From NCBI RefSeq assembly GCF_000142905.1, contig NW_013657654.1:360962-424961 (forward strand): a stretch of DNA of 64,000 nucleotides. The letters are read 5' to 3'. A model generated the notes under the pieces. The model ran no database searches. It worked only from the letters and a program-made list of their open reading frames with translations, and was not told where the DNA came from. The stretch comes from Thecamonas trahens ATCC 50062 (lineage: Eukaryota; Apusozoa; Apusomonadida; Apusomonadidae). Of the stretch, positions 19,779-31,637 are shown piece by piece. Both the position numbers and the translations under genes were made by a program. Positions within the stretch are counted from its first letter, which is position 1, and each line of letters opens with the position of its first letter.

Positions 19779-22700
19779 ATGAATGCGCTGCAACAGACGC
19801 TCACGCGTCTGCATGCGTTCTGCCGACCAGTACCGGACAACCCTGCGACAGAGGGGCTCCTCACAGCACCATCGCCGCCACTGACGCAGGTAGAGGCACT
19901 GGCAAGTGCGATGAGCTCGGGTCGGTTGCCACGGCGACATCTTCTCGCCGCGCCTGCACCGCTCCTGGCGGCCTTTCTCAAGCGATCGCTCATGGCACTG
20001 CCCGATCCGCTCCTGCCCCCGGCAGCGTACTCCCTGCTTCTGCCGACGGATTCATCGTCGCCCGATGCATGCGACGCAGACTCTGTGGCAGCAGCCCTGA
20101 GCGCTGTTCCGCCGCAAGATCTGGCCGTCGTGCTGTCCATCTTTCATCTGGTGCACACGGCGCTGCTTGCGGTGAGAGACGAGCGCGGCGAGGGCGAATA
20201 CAGTCGGTACCTGCTTGCGCTCGCAGAAGAGCTCGCGCCACCGCTCCTCCGAGCCGCGGATCTCAAGACGTCTGTGACCAACGCTGGGCGTGCTGTAGCG
20301 GTCATGGTCTCGCTTCTCGACGTCGATGCGCCATCGTGTGTTGCTGCCAGCGTGCTTGCGCGCGAGAAGAAGCTGAGCGAGTCGCTGGTCATGCCTGAGG
20401 TCTTTGGCGCAACGCTGGCGAAGGAGCATGAGCCCAGCAAGGTACCACCATTTGTGGACGCTGTCTTTGGTGCCGTCCAAACGACGCTGGCCTCGCCGCC
20501 GTCTGCGCCGTTGCTGCACACGCTCTGGGGCCTCTTCGTCCCACCGGTGGTTGGGAGCGGAGCGGCCAGCGGCTCGGCCGGCGTCTCGCTCGCCAACGAC
20601 GTCCGCAAGGCTCGGGCGGGCATGGCTAAGGCCAAGTCGTGGGCAGACGCACTCAAGGGCAAGTCACCGGTCGTTCTCAGCCTGCTCTTTGTGCAGTACC
20701 TCGACGAGCTCGCCACGCCGCTCATTCCCTACGAGGTGGCGACGGCCGTACTCAGTGCAGGTGGCACAGACCACGCTCCGCTCCTCACCCGCATGCACCC
20801 GGTCCACCAGACGGTCCTCGCCCAGCTGGTGCTCCTCCTTCAGTCGCTGGTTGCCTCGCTTGATGCTGTCGCTGGCTGGGCCAAGTCCATGGTTGGCCGT
20901 AAGACAAAGGCGCGATCGTCGCGGATTAAGGCTCGGACCGCTGAGCTGGCAGCGAGAGTCGATGCCGAAACCTCAGCCTACCGCCTCGCCACTGCGCTCG
21001 GCTCGCATCTTTTCGCCTCTCACCGCATCCCGAGTCGTTGTCGGGCAAGGCGCGCTCGGCTGCTACCGCAGTTATCCGGCAGTGGCTGACCGGCGCTGAC
21101 AACGCAACGTTCTCGGCCATGGCCTCGGCGGCGCGCAACGTGGCGCTCCCGCGGCCACAGACAGACTCGGCTTCAACACTGCCGCAGACGGGCGGCGCGT
21201 TGCAGTCGGCCTGTGCATCAGAGCCAGCCAGCTTGTCGCAGCTGGATCTGCGCGACTCGGCACCCCACCTCGAGTCGTCAACGTCGATGTCGCTGGCTTC
21301 AGCGAGCTCAGCCGTACGACCGCTCTCGTCGGTCCGCCGCCGGAACAGGCGACTCTCGGACGCGCCGATGTCTGACTTTCTCAAGCGGCGTTCTCGGGAC
21401 GCGGGCATGAGCGACGACGGCCAACAACCGGCGATGCTGAGCGTGGGTTTGCCTGGGACCCAGTCTGGACCACCAACGCCAGCATCGGGTCTCGATACAC
21501 CAGCCTCGTCGATGGCCTCAGTCCCGCACTCGCCGTCGGTGGCATCAGCGAGCGGGGCCTCGGACCGCTCGCTGCAGCGAGCGTTCTCGTTTGACGACGC
21601 TGATGCGGGTTCGGATTCCGCGGCTCTGTCAACACTACTGGATGCCCTCGCAGCACCGGACGGTCTCGACTTTACCACCATTTACCTTGCCGCAAGCTCG
21701 GTGCCGCTGCAAGACACTCTGGCTGCTATCACCAAGGTGGTAGCTGCGTTTGTTGGCCAGATGGAGCAGCGGTGGCGAGTTCGAAAGCAGTTCCGCCAAC
21801 CGCAACTTGGCGAGTTGCTCGGCGCCCTTCTTGTTGTCCTCGATCCGATTGTTGATCACCGCAGGAGTACGGCTGCCGCGACTGAGCTTGGCTCCTTGGA
21901 AAGCTGGCTGGCGATGACGCAGCTGCCGACACACGACGTGGCGTTGTTGCTGCTTGCTTCGTTTGACGCACTGCTTCGTGATGTGGCTCGAAGCGGAGCT
22001 GGCCCGACGAACCAAGCTTTGAGTGCAACGTCAGCTGCGGTGCTGCTTGCCAGGCTGGCGGGCGATGCAGCCGTCCTGGCGTGCAAGGACAAGTCCGGAC
22101 TGGCGCGCGGGCTTGTGATGGCAATTGCGACGTTTCTCGAGTCGGTGTGTGATGCTCTTGGCGGTGCTGGGGCTCAAGCGGCCCGGGCACGCGAGCTACT
22201 GGCACCGTGCCTTTCGCACCTTTTCGGCGCTCTGACCGAGTGTCTTTGGGTTTGCGAGGTGCGCGAGAGGGAGCTCAACGCGACGCCGAGCATCAATGCC
22301 AACTTTGTGTCGCGGACGTTCCAGGTCCTGCATCAAGTGTGGGGCGCCGTGGTCGGCGCGTTCATCGACGGGGCGCTTGGATCGCCAGCGGCGGCACGCG
22401 CGGCCGACACGTTGTATCTTTATCTGCTGTCATTACTCGAGGTGGACGCACTGCTGTGGACGCAGGACCTCGTGCTGGAGGCGGCGTCACAATGGGTGCT
22501 GGAGGCGTCAACCCGAGTCGGAATCCAGCTGGGATGCCAGGGCGCAGCTCGGGAGCCGTGGACGTCATCGCTCCGCGACGCTGTGCTGGTAGCAGTGGCA
22601 CAGATGCTCGCGTTTCTCTCTGACAAGGCCTCTTCGACGCGTCTGACGTATCCAGGCATCCATGCAATCGACGCACATGTGCCAGCCGCACTTGTGCTCC

Positions 22701-24255
22701 TCGCGCAGCGGCTGGCTGAAGACGGCCCAGAGGACGAGGCGACGAACGTGGCGCAACTTCTGGGCGAGGCGCTTGTCGACGCGGCCATGTCGACTGGAGC
22801 GCGGCAGCTGCACGCAGTCTTTACCGCGTCGGCGGTGCTAACGACACCGGCTGTGCTCGGCATAGTTCTCTCCCACGGTGTGACGCGCGGCCTGCTGCCG
22901 CTGGCGCGAGACCGAGCAGAGGCGACCGGGTGCGTTAAGCTTCTGGCCGAGCTCATCGGGTGCGGAGTGCGGCTGGGCGGGCGCGGGGCGGATTTGGAGA
23001 CGTGGGCGCGCCCAGGTGCGGCGGCGCTGCTGGCGCTGGCGTCGCGATGGATTGACTTGTTTGTCTCTGTCCCACACGAGCGGCTGTTTGAAGAGACGCT
23101 GCTGCTCGAAAAGATGCTGGGCAAGCCGGAGAGACGGATGCCCGCAAGCACAGAGCTGGCCCAGGATGTTCTGGCACTCGCGGCGGTGCTCGCGGCGTGG
23201 TCACCGGCCGAGTCGTCGACGAGATCACTCGCACTTGTTCGGCGTTCACTAGAACGGTGCGTGGCACAGGCAGCCGGGTTCGGCGGGGCGCTGCCAAGTC
23301 TGGCGCGGGTCTTGCACGAGGAGCACGTGAGCGGCACTACGCTCGAAGCGCTTCTGCGCGAGTCGTTGGCATCGTTTGGGCCGAGCGTGTGGGCGGCGTG
23401 AACGAGGTCTCGCTCTTTCTCACCGGCGCGTACGCTCTCAGTGACGGGCATGCGCTCCTGGAGCTTGCAAGCGCGCATGCAGAGCAGTGCGCGCCGTCGG
23501 CCGGTTATGGAAGCAACGTGTTCCTGGCCGAGGCTCGGAGTCGATGCGGCGCTGCTGGCGATAGCGCCGGGCTTGGGCGCCTGATGTGGATGGAAGTAGT
23601 GTGGACGGCAAAGGGCATACCTGTGGCAAGGACACAGCTGGGCAAGGCAAGACTTGTGGCCGTGCTGCAGAACGAGGCGGCTTTGCTGGTGGCCACCATC
23701 GACGCGCTTGCAGCGCTCGAGAGCGGCGGAGCGTGGGACTTGGCACACGAGGTACTTGACGTGCTCGACGCGGTCTACGGCGACTCGCCCAAGGATCGAC
23801 ACGGCATCGCGCTGCGGCGAACGGGCGTGTACGAGGCAATGGCGTTGTCTGGCGAGCTTGGGCATGTAGCTCTCCCACGATGGGGCGTCATCTACCTCTA
23901 CACGGGCGAGGACGGCAGCGAGCACGTGCTCGCACAACTTTCGGTTGGGCGCGAGCCATGCCTTTTGGCAACGCCCGGGCCGGAGCTGACGGCATCGCAT
24001 GCGCTCTGGCTTGCAGCGCAGAACTGGCAAGCCGGGCGGTCGCTGGGCACCATGTTGGCGACGGCGACCCACAACGGGTGTGTCGGACATGCAGTTCTCC
24101 CGCTTGAGTGCGGAGTCGATGGCATGACGTGGATGTACCTCGCCGAGGATGTGATCGAGGTCCACTTTAGTGTCAGCGGATGGAGCGCGCCGTATGTGGC
24201 GGATGCGCCTGCGGTATGGGCCGAGGTCTTTGTGGCTAGCCGAAGCGTCGAGTAA
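19779..24255 (+). CDS. Large protein with degenerate RhoGAP-like regions (two frame breaks)
   Basis: About 1,492 residues if two single bases are supplied, near 21029-21031 (CCC) and near 23378-23393. The start is the ATG at 19779; the upstream GTG was rejected. The N-terminal 110 residues follow the RhoGAP pattern (EGLL segment, then LLAAFLKRSLMALPDPLLP), but the position of the arginine finger reads Thr, so GAP activity is doubtful. A second stretch (about 20640-20880) with LLFVQYLDELATPLIPYEV and a helical segment also looks like half a RhoGAP fold. A Ser/Pro-rich linker (about 21120-21620) leads into a long alpha-helical region (21630-23400). The last 280 residues contain GVIYLYTGEDGSEHVLAQLSV and look folded but unrecognised. 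The third frame could instead be a separate gene, but it has no good ATG. Confidence 0.6.
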
Positions 24256-24267
24256 AGGCGGGCGTGA

Positions 24268-27200
24268 TCAGTGGACGTTGACGTGGAGCTGGAAGCCGAG
24301 CCGGAGGTACTGAAGCCGAACGCGGAGATCCGAGTCGCACAGCTCGAGGGCGCGGCCGAGCATGGCATGGGCTTCGCTCAGCTCACCGTCGTTCAGAAAG
24401 TCATCGGCAAGCGCGAGAACCTCTGCGTAGATGTCGGCCTTTTCGGCGGTGATGTAGCAGAGACACGGCGTGAACGACTGCTCGCCGTGGGCCTCGAGCT
24501 CGGCGCGGTGCGCGGCGCACGTCTCTGGATGAATGGTCAGTGTTGGAGCGGCAAGCGCCGGTGATGTGCTGGGCACGGCATTGGGTGTACAGAACGAGTC
24601 ATCGGCGTCGTCAGAGTTGCGACGGGTGGGTGTCTGGTTCGGAGTGTGGAACATCGATGGCGTTGTGGGCGAGGACGGAGTGACCGGAGTCGACGGCGCA
24701 TCGGAGAAGACGTCGGTGCTGTCGTCGAGGATAGGATGGGCCTGGGCGTCGACCATCGGATTGTTGACACTGTCGGTGCTGTCGTCGAGGGTAGGATGGG
24801 CCTGGGCGTCGACCATCGGGTTATTGACACTGTCGGTGCTGTCGTCGAGGGTAGGCCCATCCAGATCGTCGATAGCGGAGTCGGCCACTCTCTCGACCAT
24901 AACATCACCAACGCCAAGTCCATCACAAAGCCCACTGTCGTTATCGCCACTTACCATGCAGGAGCCCGCATCGTTGATGAATGCCAGGTCCTCAGCAGCT
25001 GCGGCTAGATGCTCAAAGTGGACGGCAGCAGCTTTTGAGAAGAGCAGATCGTGGTCGGAGAAGCCGATGAGCGAGGCGGTGCACTCGGCGGCGATGGCGT
25101 CGAGCTCGGCGGCAACAGCCGGAGGAGCCTCGCGTTGCTCGGCATGAAGCGAGTTGAGCTGGTCCATTGTCTGCGACGACGTTGTGTCACCAAGAGCAAA
25201 GATGTCGGCAAGGTCCGACTTGGTAAAGTAGCGATAGGCGTTGTGGTCTTCGGTGACGGCCTTGATGAGGGTACCCTTGAACACCTGCTTGCGGTAAATC
25301 TTCTCCTCGACGGTGCCTGCGCAGATGAGGCGGAAGACGACTACGTCGCGTGTCTGACCAATCCGGTACGCGCGGTCGACAGCCTGTGCATCCATCGCCG
25401 GGTTCCACTGCGGATCAAAGAGCACGACCCGGTCGGCACCGGTGAGGGTGACCCCGACGCCGCAGCTCTGGGTCGTCATCAACAGGATGAAGATGTCCGA
25501 GTCGGCAGCATTGAACGCATCGATCCGTCCCTGTCGCTCGGCAGTCGAGCTAACAGAGCCGTCGATCCGCGACCAGGTGTAGCCGTGGGCGGCGATGAGC
25601 CCCTGCAGCAGGTCGAGCATGCGAAGCGACTGTGAGAAGAGCAGGACTCGGTGGCCGTCGGCAGCCAGCCGGCGGAGAAGCTTGAGCAGAAACACGACCT
25701 TACCCGAGGCCATCTCGGCCATGCCGGGCTCGTTTGCGTCGAGGCCGAGACCGGCCGAGCAGAGTGACGACGAAGCGAGGAGAAACGGATGAGAGCAGAT
25801 CTTCTTGAGCACGTCAATGGCCGCCAGTGGCGACTTGGACTGGTTGAGCGTCTCTGCAACCGTGTCCGACTCGAGAAACTGCTCGTAGATAGCATGCTGC
25901 GTCGTCGAGAGCGGAATCCAAGCAATGACGTCCTTCTTCTCCGGCATTTCGGCGGCGACAGCAGCTCCAGCGTGCTCGCGGCCGGTATCGTCGCCCGTCA
26001 CCGCCCCACTGTCATCACCGGCGGAAGGCAGAACGTCGGCCTTTTCGCGACGGAGAATGTAGGGAGCGAGCGTCTCGCGTAGCGTGGACGCCAGCGCCGC
26101 GCCGCGCCGCTTTTCGTAGTACGACGCGTCTGACGCTGATGCATCGCGGATCGGGTTGGCATAGAGATTGCGGAACGAAGCGAGGTCGCCGAGAAGGAGC
26201 CCATCGGTGAGATAGTCCATGAGCGCCCACAGCTCTTCGAGATTGTTCTGGACAGGCGTGCCGGTGAGAATGAGCTTGTGTTTGGCGGAGAGAAGACGGA
26301 CAGCCCGCGAAATCTGTCGCGACGCGTTCTTGATCCGGTGGCCCTCGTCAAGAATGACATAGTCAGCAGGTGCAGCGGCGAGGACGCCGGGAGCCGATCG
26401 GACGACACCATAGGTGGTGACAACAGCACGCGGCCCACCATGTGCGGTAAACTGACTAAATCTACGGGCGCGAGTCTTTGCGCTTCCGCCGTGATGGACA
26501 AGGACGTCGAGGCGCGGAGCCCACTTGGCAAGCTCTGCGCACCACGACTCGACGACAGCGACCGGAACGATGAGCAGAACGAGGTCAAGATCGCGGGCGG
26601 CAGCAAGTGACTCGAGGAACGATGCCACCTGGACAGTCTTGCCGAGACCCATCTCGTCGGCAAGAATGCCGCCCCCGAGCGACGACGTGTGCAGCGCGTG
26701 CATCCACATCACGCCATCCTGCTGGTAAGCGTACAGCTCCGAGGCGATGGAAAACTCGGGTGGAGCCGCGTCGACAGACTCGGGTGTCGGCGGGTTGTCG
26801 GCTGCGCGCGCAACGCCTTCCGGCGAACGCGGTGGCGTCACGTACTCGTACTCGTACTCGTAGCGACTCTCGCCATGACCGGCCATGAGGCGACGGAACT
26901 CGACGTCAAGCTCGTACGAGTCCTCCGAGTCGGACAATACACTTGCCGCCGGACCAAGGCGCATCGACGGCGGCGGAGTGACAGATGCTGACGGCGAGGG
27001 CGATTCCGAGGGCGACGACGGTGGCGAGTCGATCGCCAGCGTCGAGAGCGCATTGACCAGCGCATCGAGCTGCGTCACGCGGTCGTCAGCCGAGTCCGAG
27101 TCCGACTGCGACTCGGAATCAGAGTCAATGACTCGCCGCTTGACCGGTTGCGGTTGCAGCTCCGGCTGCGGGTGAACGGGCGCGTTGGTGCGACCGAGAA

Positions 27201-28062
27201 CTCGGTCGACACTCAGTGCACCGGCAGCAAGCATGGCGTCGATGGCGGCCTGCGAGCGGACGATGGCCTCGATAGGGATGTACTTGCCGGTCAACCACAG
27301 CCGGCGCAGGTTGCGGTCCATGAGCTCAGCCAACGGCAGCCTGGGCATGACCACAAACTCGACGGCGTAGCCTGCCTCGACCGCCATGGCCACAACAGCC
27401 TTCATGCTCGAAATCTTGGCGTTGGTGTTTCCCCACGCCAGCGGTGTCGCGTTGTCGGACATCAGCCTCTTCATCCGTGCCTGGCACTCACGCACACCGA
27501 CTCTAATGTTGGTGAACGAGTACTCGGCACATGTCTCGCTCTCGTTGCGGGCACACAAGCCATGCTTGGACGGAGAAAACCGTGCCAGCGCGTCGACCAC
27601 CGCTTTCGCCAGCATCTCGCTCTCCTCGCTCGCGATAGTCGCCTTGAGCTCCTCCCGCAAATCTTCGACGTCGTACCCGATGTGGCGACGCTGAGATTGG
27701 CTTGAGTTGGAGATAGAGTAGCGAGCGTGGTGATGATCTTGGTCGTGATGGTGATGATCTTGGTCGTGGTGGTGATGATCTTGGTCCTGCTCTTCGACGA
27801 TTTCTGCCAGAGCCGCCTTGACCAGTCCAACCTGGCTGCGTGGACTGACGTCCTCCCACAGGATGTGGTGATACATGCCATCAGCGTCATCGAGGCAGAC
27901 ATCTACGGCATCGGTCTCGGTGGCGAGGAAGTGACTCTTCCCCGAGTTGGGCGGGCCGACAGTGATGTACACCACCGGCTTACGTGCATGCATCCCGGCA
28001 TGCACCTCATCTCCAGCTCGTCCGTTTGTCACGTCCGCAAGTGGCGTCCATTGCGTCGTCAT
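24268..28062 (-). CDS. Polynucleotide-kinase-like / SNF2 ATPase fusion
   Basis: 1,264 residues from the ATG at 28060-28062 (upstream frame starts with TTG). Residues about 28-300 form a P-loop kinase-like domain of the AAA_33 / N4BP2 / PNKP type: Walker A GPPNSGKS at 36-43, then GNTNAKISSMKAVVAMAVEAGY and a RNLRRLWLTGKYIP segment, interrupted by a His/Asp tract (about 92-112). After an acidic linker comes a complete SNF2 motor: GGGILADEMGLGKT, VILDEGHRIKN, LILTGTPVQNNLEELWALMDYL, and the second lobe ending in QWNPAMDAQAVDRAYRIGQ. The motor is closest in feel to ERCC6/ERCC6L/Rad26. The C-terminus has three copies of a 20-residue acidic repeat and a TPR-like helical end. SNF2 proteins move DNA-bound proteins; the kinase fusion suggests DNA repair, by inference. 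It converges on the previous gene with a 12-base gap. Confidence 0.85.
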   Translation of the reverse strand: MTTQWTPLADVTNGRAGDEVHAGMHARKPVVYITVGPPNSGKSHFLATETDAVDVCLDDADGMYHHILWEDVSPRSQVGLVKAALAEIVEEQDQDHHHHDQDHHHHDQDHHHARYSISNSSQSQRRHIGYDVEDLREELKATIASEESEMLAKAVVDALARFSPSKHGLCARNESETCAEYSFTNIRVGVRECQARMKRLMSDNATPLAWGNTNAKISSMKAVVAMAVEAGYAVEFVVMPRLPLAELMDRNLRRLWLTGKYIPIEAIVRSQAAIDAMLAAGALSVDRVLGRTNAPVHPQPELQPQPVKRRVIDSDSESQSDSDSADDRVTQLDALVNALSTLAIDSPPSSPSESPSPSASVTPPPSMRLGPAASVLSDSEDSYELDVEFRRLMAGHGESRYEYEYEYVTPPRSPEGVARAADNPPTPESVDAAPPEFSIASELYAYQQDGVMWMHALHTSSLGGGILADEMGLGKTVQVASFLESLAAARDLDLVLLIVPVAVVESWCAELAKWAPRLDVLVHHGGSAKTRARRFSQFTAHGGPRAVVTTYGVVRSAPGVLAAAPADYVILDEGHRIKNASRQISRAVRLLSAKHKLILTGTPVQNNLEELWALMDYLTDGLLLGDLASFRNLYANPIRDASASDASYYEKRRGAALASTLRETLAPYILRREKADVLPSAGDDSGAVTGDDTGREHAGAAVAAEMPEKKDVIAWIPLSTTQHAIYEQFLESDTVAETLNQSKSPLAAIDVLKKICSHPFLLASSSLCSAGLGLDANEPGMAEMASGKVVFLLKLLRRLAADGHRVLLFSQSLRMLDLLQGLIAAHGYTWSRIDGSVSSTAERQGRIDAFNAADSDIFILLMTTQSCGVGVTLTGADRVVLFDPQWNPAMDAQAVDRAYRIGQTRDVVVFRLICAGTVEEKIYRKQVFKGTLIKAVTEDHNAYRYFTKSDLADIFALGDTTSSQTMDQLNSLHAEQREAPPAVAAELDAIAAECTASLIGFSDHDLLFSKAAAVHFEHLAAAAEDLAFINDAGSCMVSGDNDSGLCDGLGVGDVMVERVADSAIDDLDGPTLDDSTDSVNNPMVDAQAHPTLDDSTDSVNNPMVDAQAHPILDDSTDVFSDAPSTPVTPSSPTTPSMFHTPNQTPTRRNSDDADDSFCTPNAVPSTSPALAAPTLTIHPETCAAHRAELEAHGEQSFTPCLCYITAEKADIYAEVLALADDFLNDGELSEAHAMLGRALELCDSDLRVRLQYLRLGFQLHVNVH
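24711..24856 (-). repeat. 60-bp tandem repeat inside the SNF2 gene
   Basis: Two full 60-bp units and a partial third, with only a few substitutions. They encode an acidic LDDSTDSVNNPMVDAQAHP-type unit, in frame. Confidence 0.9.
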
Positions 28063-28553
28063 CGTCGAGAGAGAGAGCTGTGTCTGGCCTGTGAGCCTGG
28101 TGGTTGTCGTCCTCGTCCGTGTCTCCCTTCCCCGCCCGCTTGCCTGCCTGACAAGGCGACTCGGCTCTTTTGGCGCCAACCACCAGCCACGATTGAATTA
28201 CCTTGAATTAATGGTACGATTACCACCACAACAACTAATCGTATACTGCACTGCCCCACGCGCCCAACGATTACCACCACAACAAATACTCGTACGGTGG
28301 TGGAGACCAATTATCGAGCGGCTGAAGTCAGTGTCGGGGGGGGTCATCACTCCAATACACGCCACGCACAGCCGCTACCCCCCCCCCCCCCTCCCCCCCC
28401 CACACACGCACACACGCACAACCACCACACACCATCCATATCCACACACACGCCTTGTGCTCCACAAGTGTAGTGTACTGGTAACCTCCCACACCCAGCC
28501 TCTAGCATCCACCACCACCACCACCACCACCACCACCTCGTCTCACAGTGACC
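28063..28553. other. Divergent intergenic region
   Basis: About 490 bases between the SNF2 and beta-helix gene starts. It contains a 20-plus-base C-rich run around 28379-28400, ACACAC/CCAC-rich sequence to 28450, and a CCACCA run at 28510-28535 just before the beta-helix start. No gene is visible. Confidence 0.5.
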
Positions 28554-31467
28554 ATGCTGAAGCCGCTCCTGGTCGCCATGGTGGTCATGGTCATGGTCAT
28601 CGGCACGGCGACCACTCCAACTACGGCTGCCACCGTCACTGTCTCTCCCACAAGCTACACTGTTGCGGAGATTCAATCTGTGCTCTCATCGGTTACAGCA
28701 GGTACCACAGTGGTCGTCCCCTCGGGCACGTACACTGGCTGCGCCATCAGTGGCCCCCTCTCGTTCCCATCCTTTGCGGATAACGTGGTTCTGCAAGGTG
28801 CTGGCCTCGGACGAACCATCATTGACTGCTCTGCTGACAATGAGAGGATTGTCATGCTGGCCAACACCGGGCAAAACGCCATCGTGGAGCACATGACTTT
28901 GCGCGGCGGATCCGCGACTGATCTTGCTGCAGACAGGCACGGTGGATGTGTGGAGCATTCGGGCTCGGGCTCGTTTGTTCTGCGACATCTGCATCTGGAC
29001 GGATGTAGTGTCGGCGGTAGTGGCTCGAGCATTGGCTACAAGGGCGGCGCCATCCACGTTGGTGGTTCCAGCGCCGCATCGCGGATCGAGGATGTGCGTA
29101 TCACCAACTCGTACGCACAGACCGGCGGTGGTGCCCTCGCCCACACTTCGTCTACTGCGCTCACTCTCGAGCGTGTGGTCATTGAGGACTGCTCGGCGGG
29201 CATCGGCGGCGGGCTGTACATTGCTTCGACCTCCAGCTTCTTCATGATCGATTCTACTGTCCGCCGCACAACTGCTGTGGCGGACGGCGGTGGGCTGTAC
29301 TTGAAGCTCTCCGGTACTCGCGACCTCTCATCGGTCACGGTTGCCGATTGCTCAGCTGGCGGCAACGGCGGCGGCATGAGTGCCACCACGGGTAACTTCC
29401 TGGTCAACTCGATCGTGCTCTCGGGCAACACTGCGGTAAGTGGCGGCGGCCTTTCCGCGTCAGCCGTCTCGGGCACTTTTACCAATGCCTATGTTTTGGG
29501 AAACGTGGCTGTCACGGGTGGTGGTGTGCACTCGTTTGGATCTTCGAGCTTTGGCCTTGTTGGTGCCGTCATCTCTGGCAACACCGCATCTGGCGGCAAC
29601 GGCGGCGGCGTGAACCTTGAAAACGGCCAACTCAGAGCCTGACCGACTCGATCCTGTCACACAACGTCGCGACCGGGTGTGGCGGCGGGATGACGACTTC
29701 CATCTCGGGCTCGACGTCGTCGTCATCCAACGTCACGTTCCTCGCCAACACGGCCAGTTCCAACGGGGGCGGCCTTTGTGCACTCGGCGCTCACACGGTC
29801 GACATATTGCCAGCGTTCTTCACTGGCAACACGGCGGGCAACCATGGCGGTGGCATCTACATTGCCGGGCCAGCGGTCAGGACCTTTGATTCGGCCAAGC
29901 TTGAGGGTAACGTCGCCACCAACGGCTCGGCCGTGTGGTTCGGCGCCGGCTCGTCGTCGTCGCTCCGCAACTCGCTTGTGACGCGCAACCTCGCCACTGG
30001 TGTCGGCGCGGTGTATCTGGAGGAGGATGGGTCCAGCTTTGTCGACTTGGACGGATCGCAAGTGTGTGGCAACTACGGGCCGGCGCCGCAGCTCGGCCTC
30101 AACATCTACTGCGGCACCATTGGGCGTCTCTCGGGTGGTACGCCTCCCACAGGAGAGTGCCACGGGACCGGGCTCTGCGCGCACGGCCCGGACACCTGCA
30201 CCTTTGCGTTTGTCCCGACCTCGTGCTCATCGTGTGCGGCAGGATGGAGCGGCCTCGAGTGCGATGTTCCTGAAAACTGCGCGGAGGTGTCCGTCTCCGG
30301 CTGCCTCGCGTGTGCACCCCAGCACGGCCTAGTCACAGAGACCTCGGCCCGGTACGGCGGGTGCGAGCACTGTGCGTCTGCTGGCAAGATCTTTGTCAGT
30401 ACGTGGCAACCATGCGCGGCCGCGCCGCCACCGCCACCGCCGCCGCCGCTGTCGTGCGACGTCGGCTATGAGCCGCAGGCTTACGACAACGGTACGACGA
30501 GCTGTGTCGACGTCGACGAATGCGCCCAGGCCTCGGCCAACTGCACCGGGACCGGCGTTGTGTGCATCAACGAAGAGGGATCGTATTCGTGTGAGTGTGG
30601 TGATGGCTTTGTCAGCGCCGGAACGAACGAGTGCACAACGGCGCGTGAAACTCGGACAGCCGACGCGCTTATCTCGTTCAACTCGCCAGCGACGTCGCAG
30701 GTCTCGATCTCGGGCTACTGGCTTCTTTTCTGCTCGTTCTTGGACTGGGGTACGGCCAGTACGCGCGCGTGGTGAACCGGCGGATTGTGCGCAGCGATGA
30801 CACGGTTGTGACGCTCCCGCTCCACGCCAAGATGGTGCGCGGGCATAGCCTTGTGGGCATTCTGGCTGTCCGTGCTAGCGATCCGTTCAACCGGTCGGCC
30901 CGAGTTCTCTCGCTGGCTCTCTCGTTGGCGGTCATGCTCCTCACGGTGGCACTGCTGCTCTTCGCTGATCCAGCATCGTACGCCTCCGGCTCTGGATGGG
31001 GCGCTGACGTACTACTCAACATGCTCCTCTCGGCGGTGGTGGGCACGACGCTCTCTGCTGTTCTGGGCACCAGCGTCATTCGCTGGGCAATGCGATCGCG
31101 ATCGGAGCTGCTGGCCCGCTTCGGCTTTGTCGCCGGCCTCGTCCTCGCCGGCCTGCTCACCGGCGGCATTGTGGTGCTCTTTACGCTCGCGGATCAGCTC
31201 CCGGGCTACTCGCTTCCGTTCGACAAAGTGCTCGCCTCGTGGCTTGTCTCGATCGTCATCTCATGGCTCGTCACCGAGCCGGCCATGACCGCGTTTAAGT
31301 TCCTGGTTTTTGGCGAGGTCTTCGTGCGGGTCACCTACATCGAGCGCATGATGAGCACAGCCAAGGTTGGCCCGGCCTCGGAGCTGAATGCCGCCCTGGA
31401 ATCGGCCAGCGCCATCACCAGCGACATGTCAGATTCGGCTCACTCACTCCCCTCCTCGCTTGGCTGA
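28554..31467 (+). CDS. Beta-helix / EGF multi-pass cell-surface protein (two frame breaks)
   Basis: The start is the ATG at 28554 (a GTG two codons earlier was rejected). The protein has a signal peptide (MLKPLLVAMVVMVMVIGTAT), then about 500 residues of right-handed beta-helix repeats rich in SGNTA and GGG turns, as in pectin-lyase-fold or polymorphic-membrane-protein repeats. Cys-rich modules follow, then a calcium-binding EGF domain (DVDECAQ to CECGDGF), and about five hydrophobic helices near the C-terminus, so it is a surface protein with a membrane-embedded tail. Two breaks interrupt it: near 29625-29635, and at a TTTT run at 30726-30729 that lies inside the first transmembrane helix. 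Supplying one base at each gives about 971 residues, with the helix intact (SFLLVLGLGYGQYARVV). Ligand and function unknown; an adhesion or sensing role is inferred. Confidence 0.75.
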
Positions 31468-31637
31468 CAGGGGATGTTTCTCCTCCCACACATTACTACA
31501 TTTCACCAGAAACAGCGGCTGCTGTGGCGAGGCCAGGCAGCGCTGCATCGTCATCGTCGCCCGAATTTGCGTAGTTAGTTGTTCCCCGGGGAGCATTCGT
31601 CTCCAAGCTCTTCCTTCCCCGTCCACCCTCATCAAAC

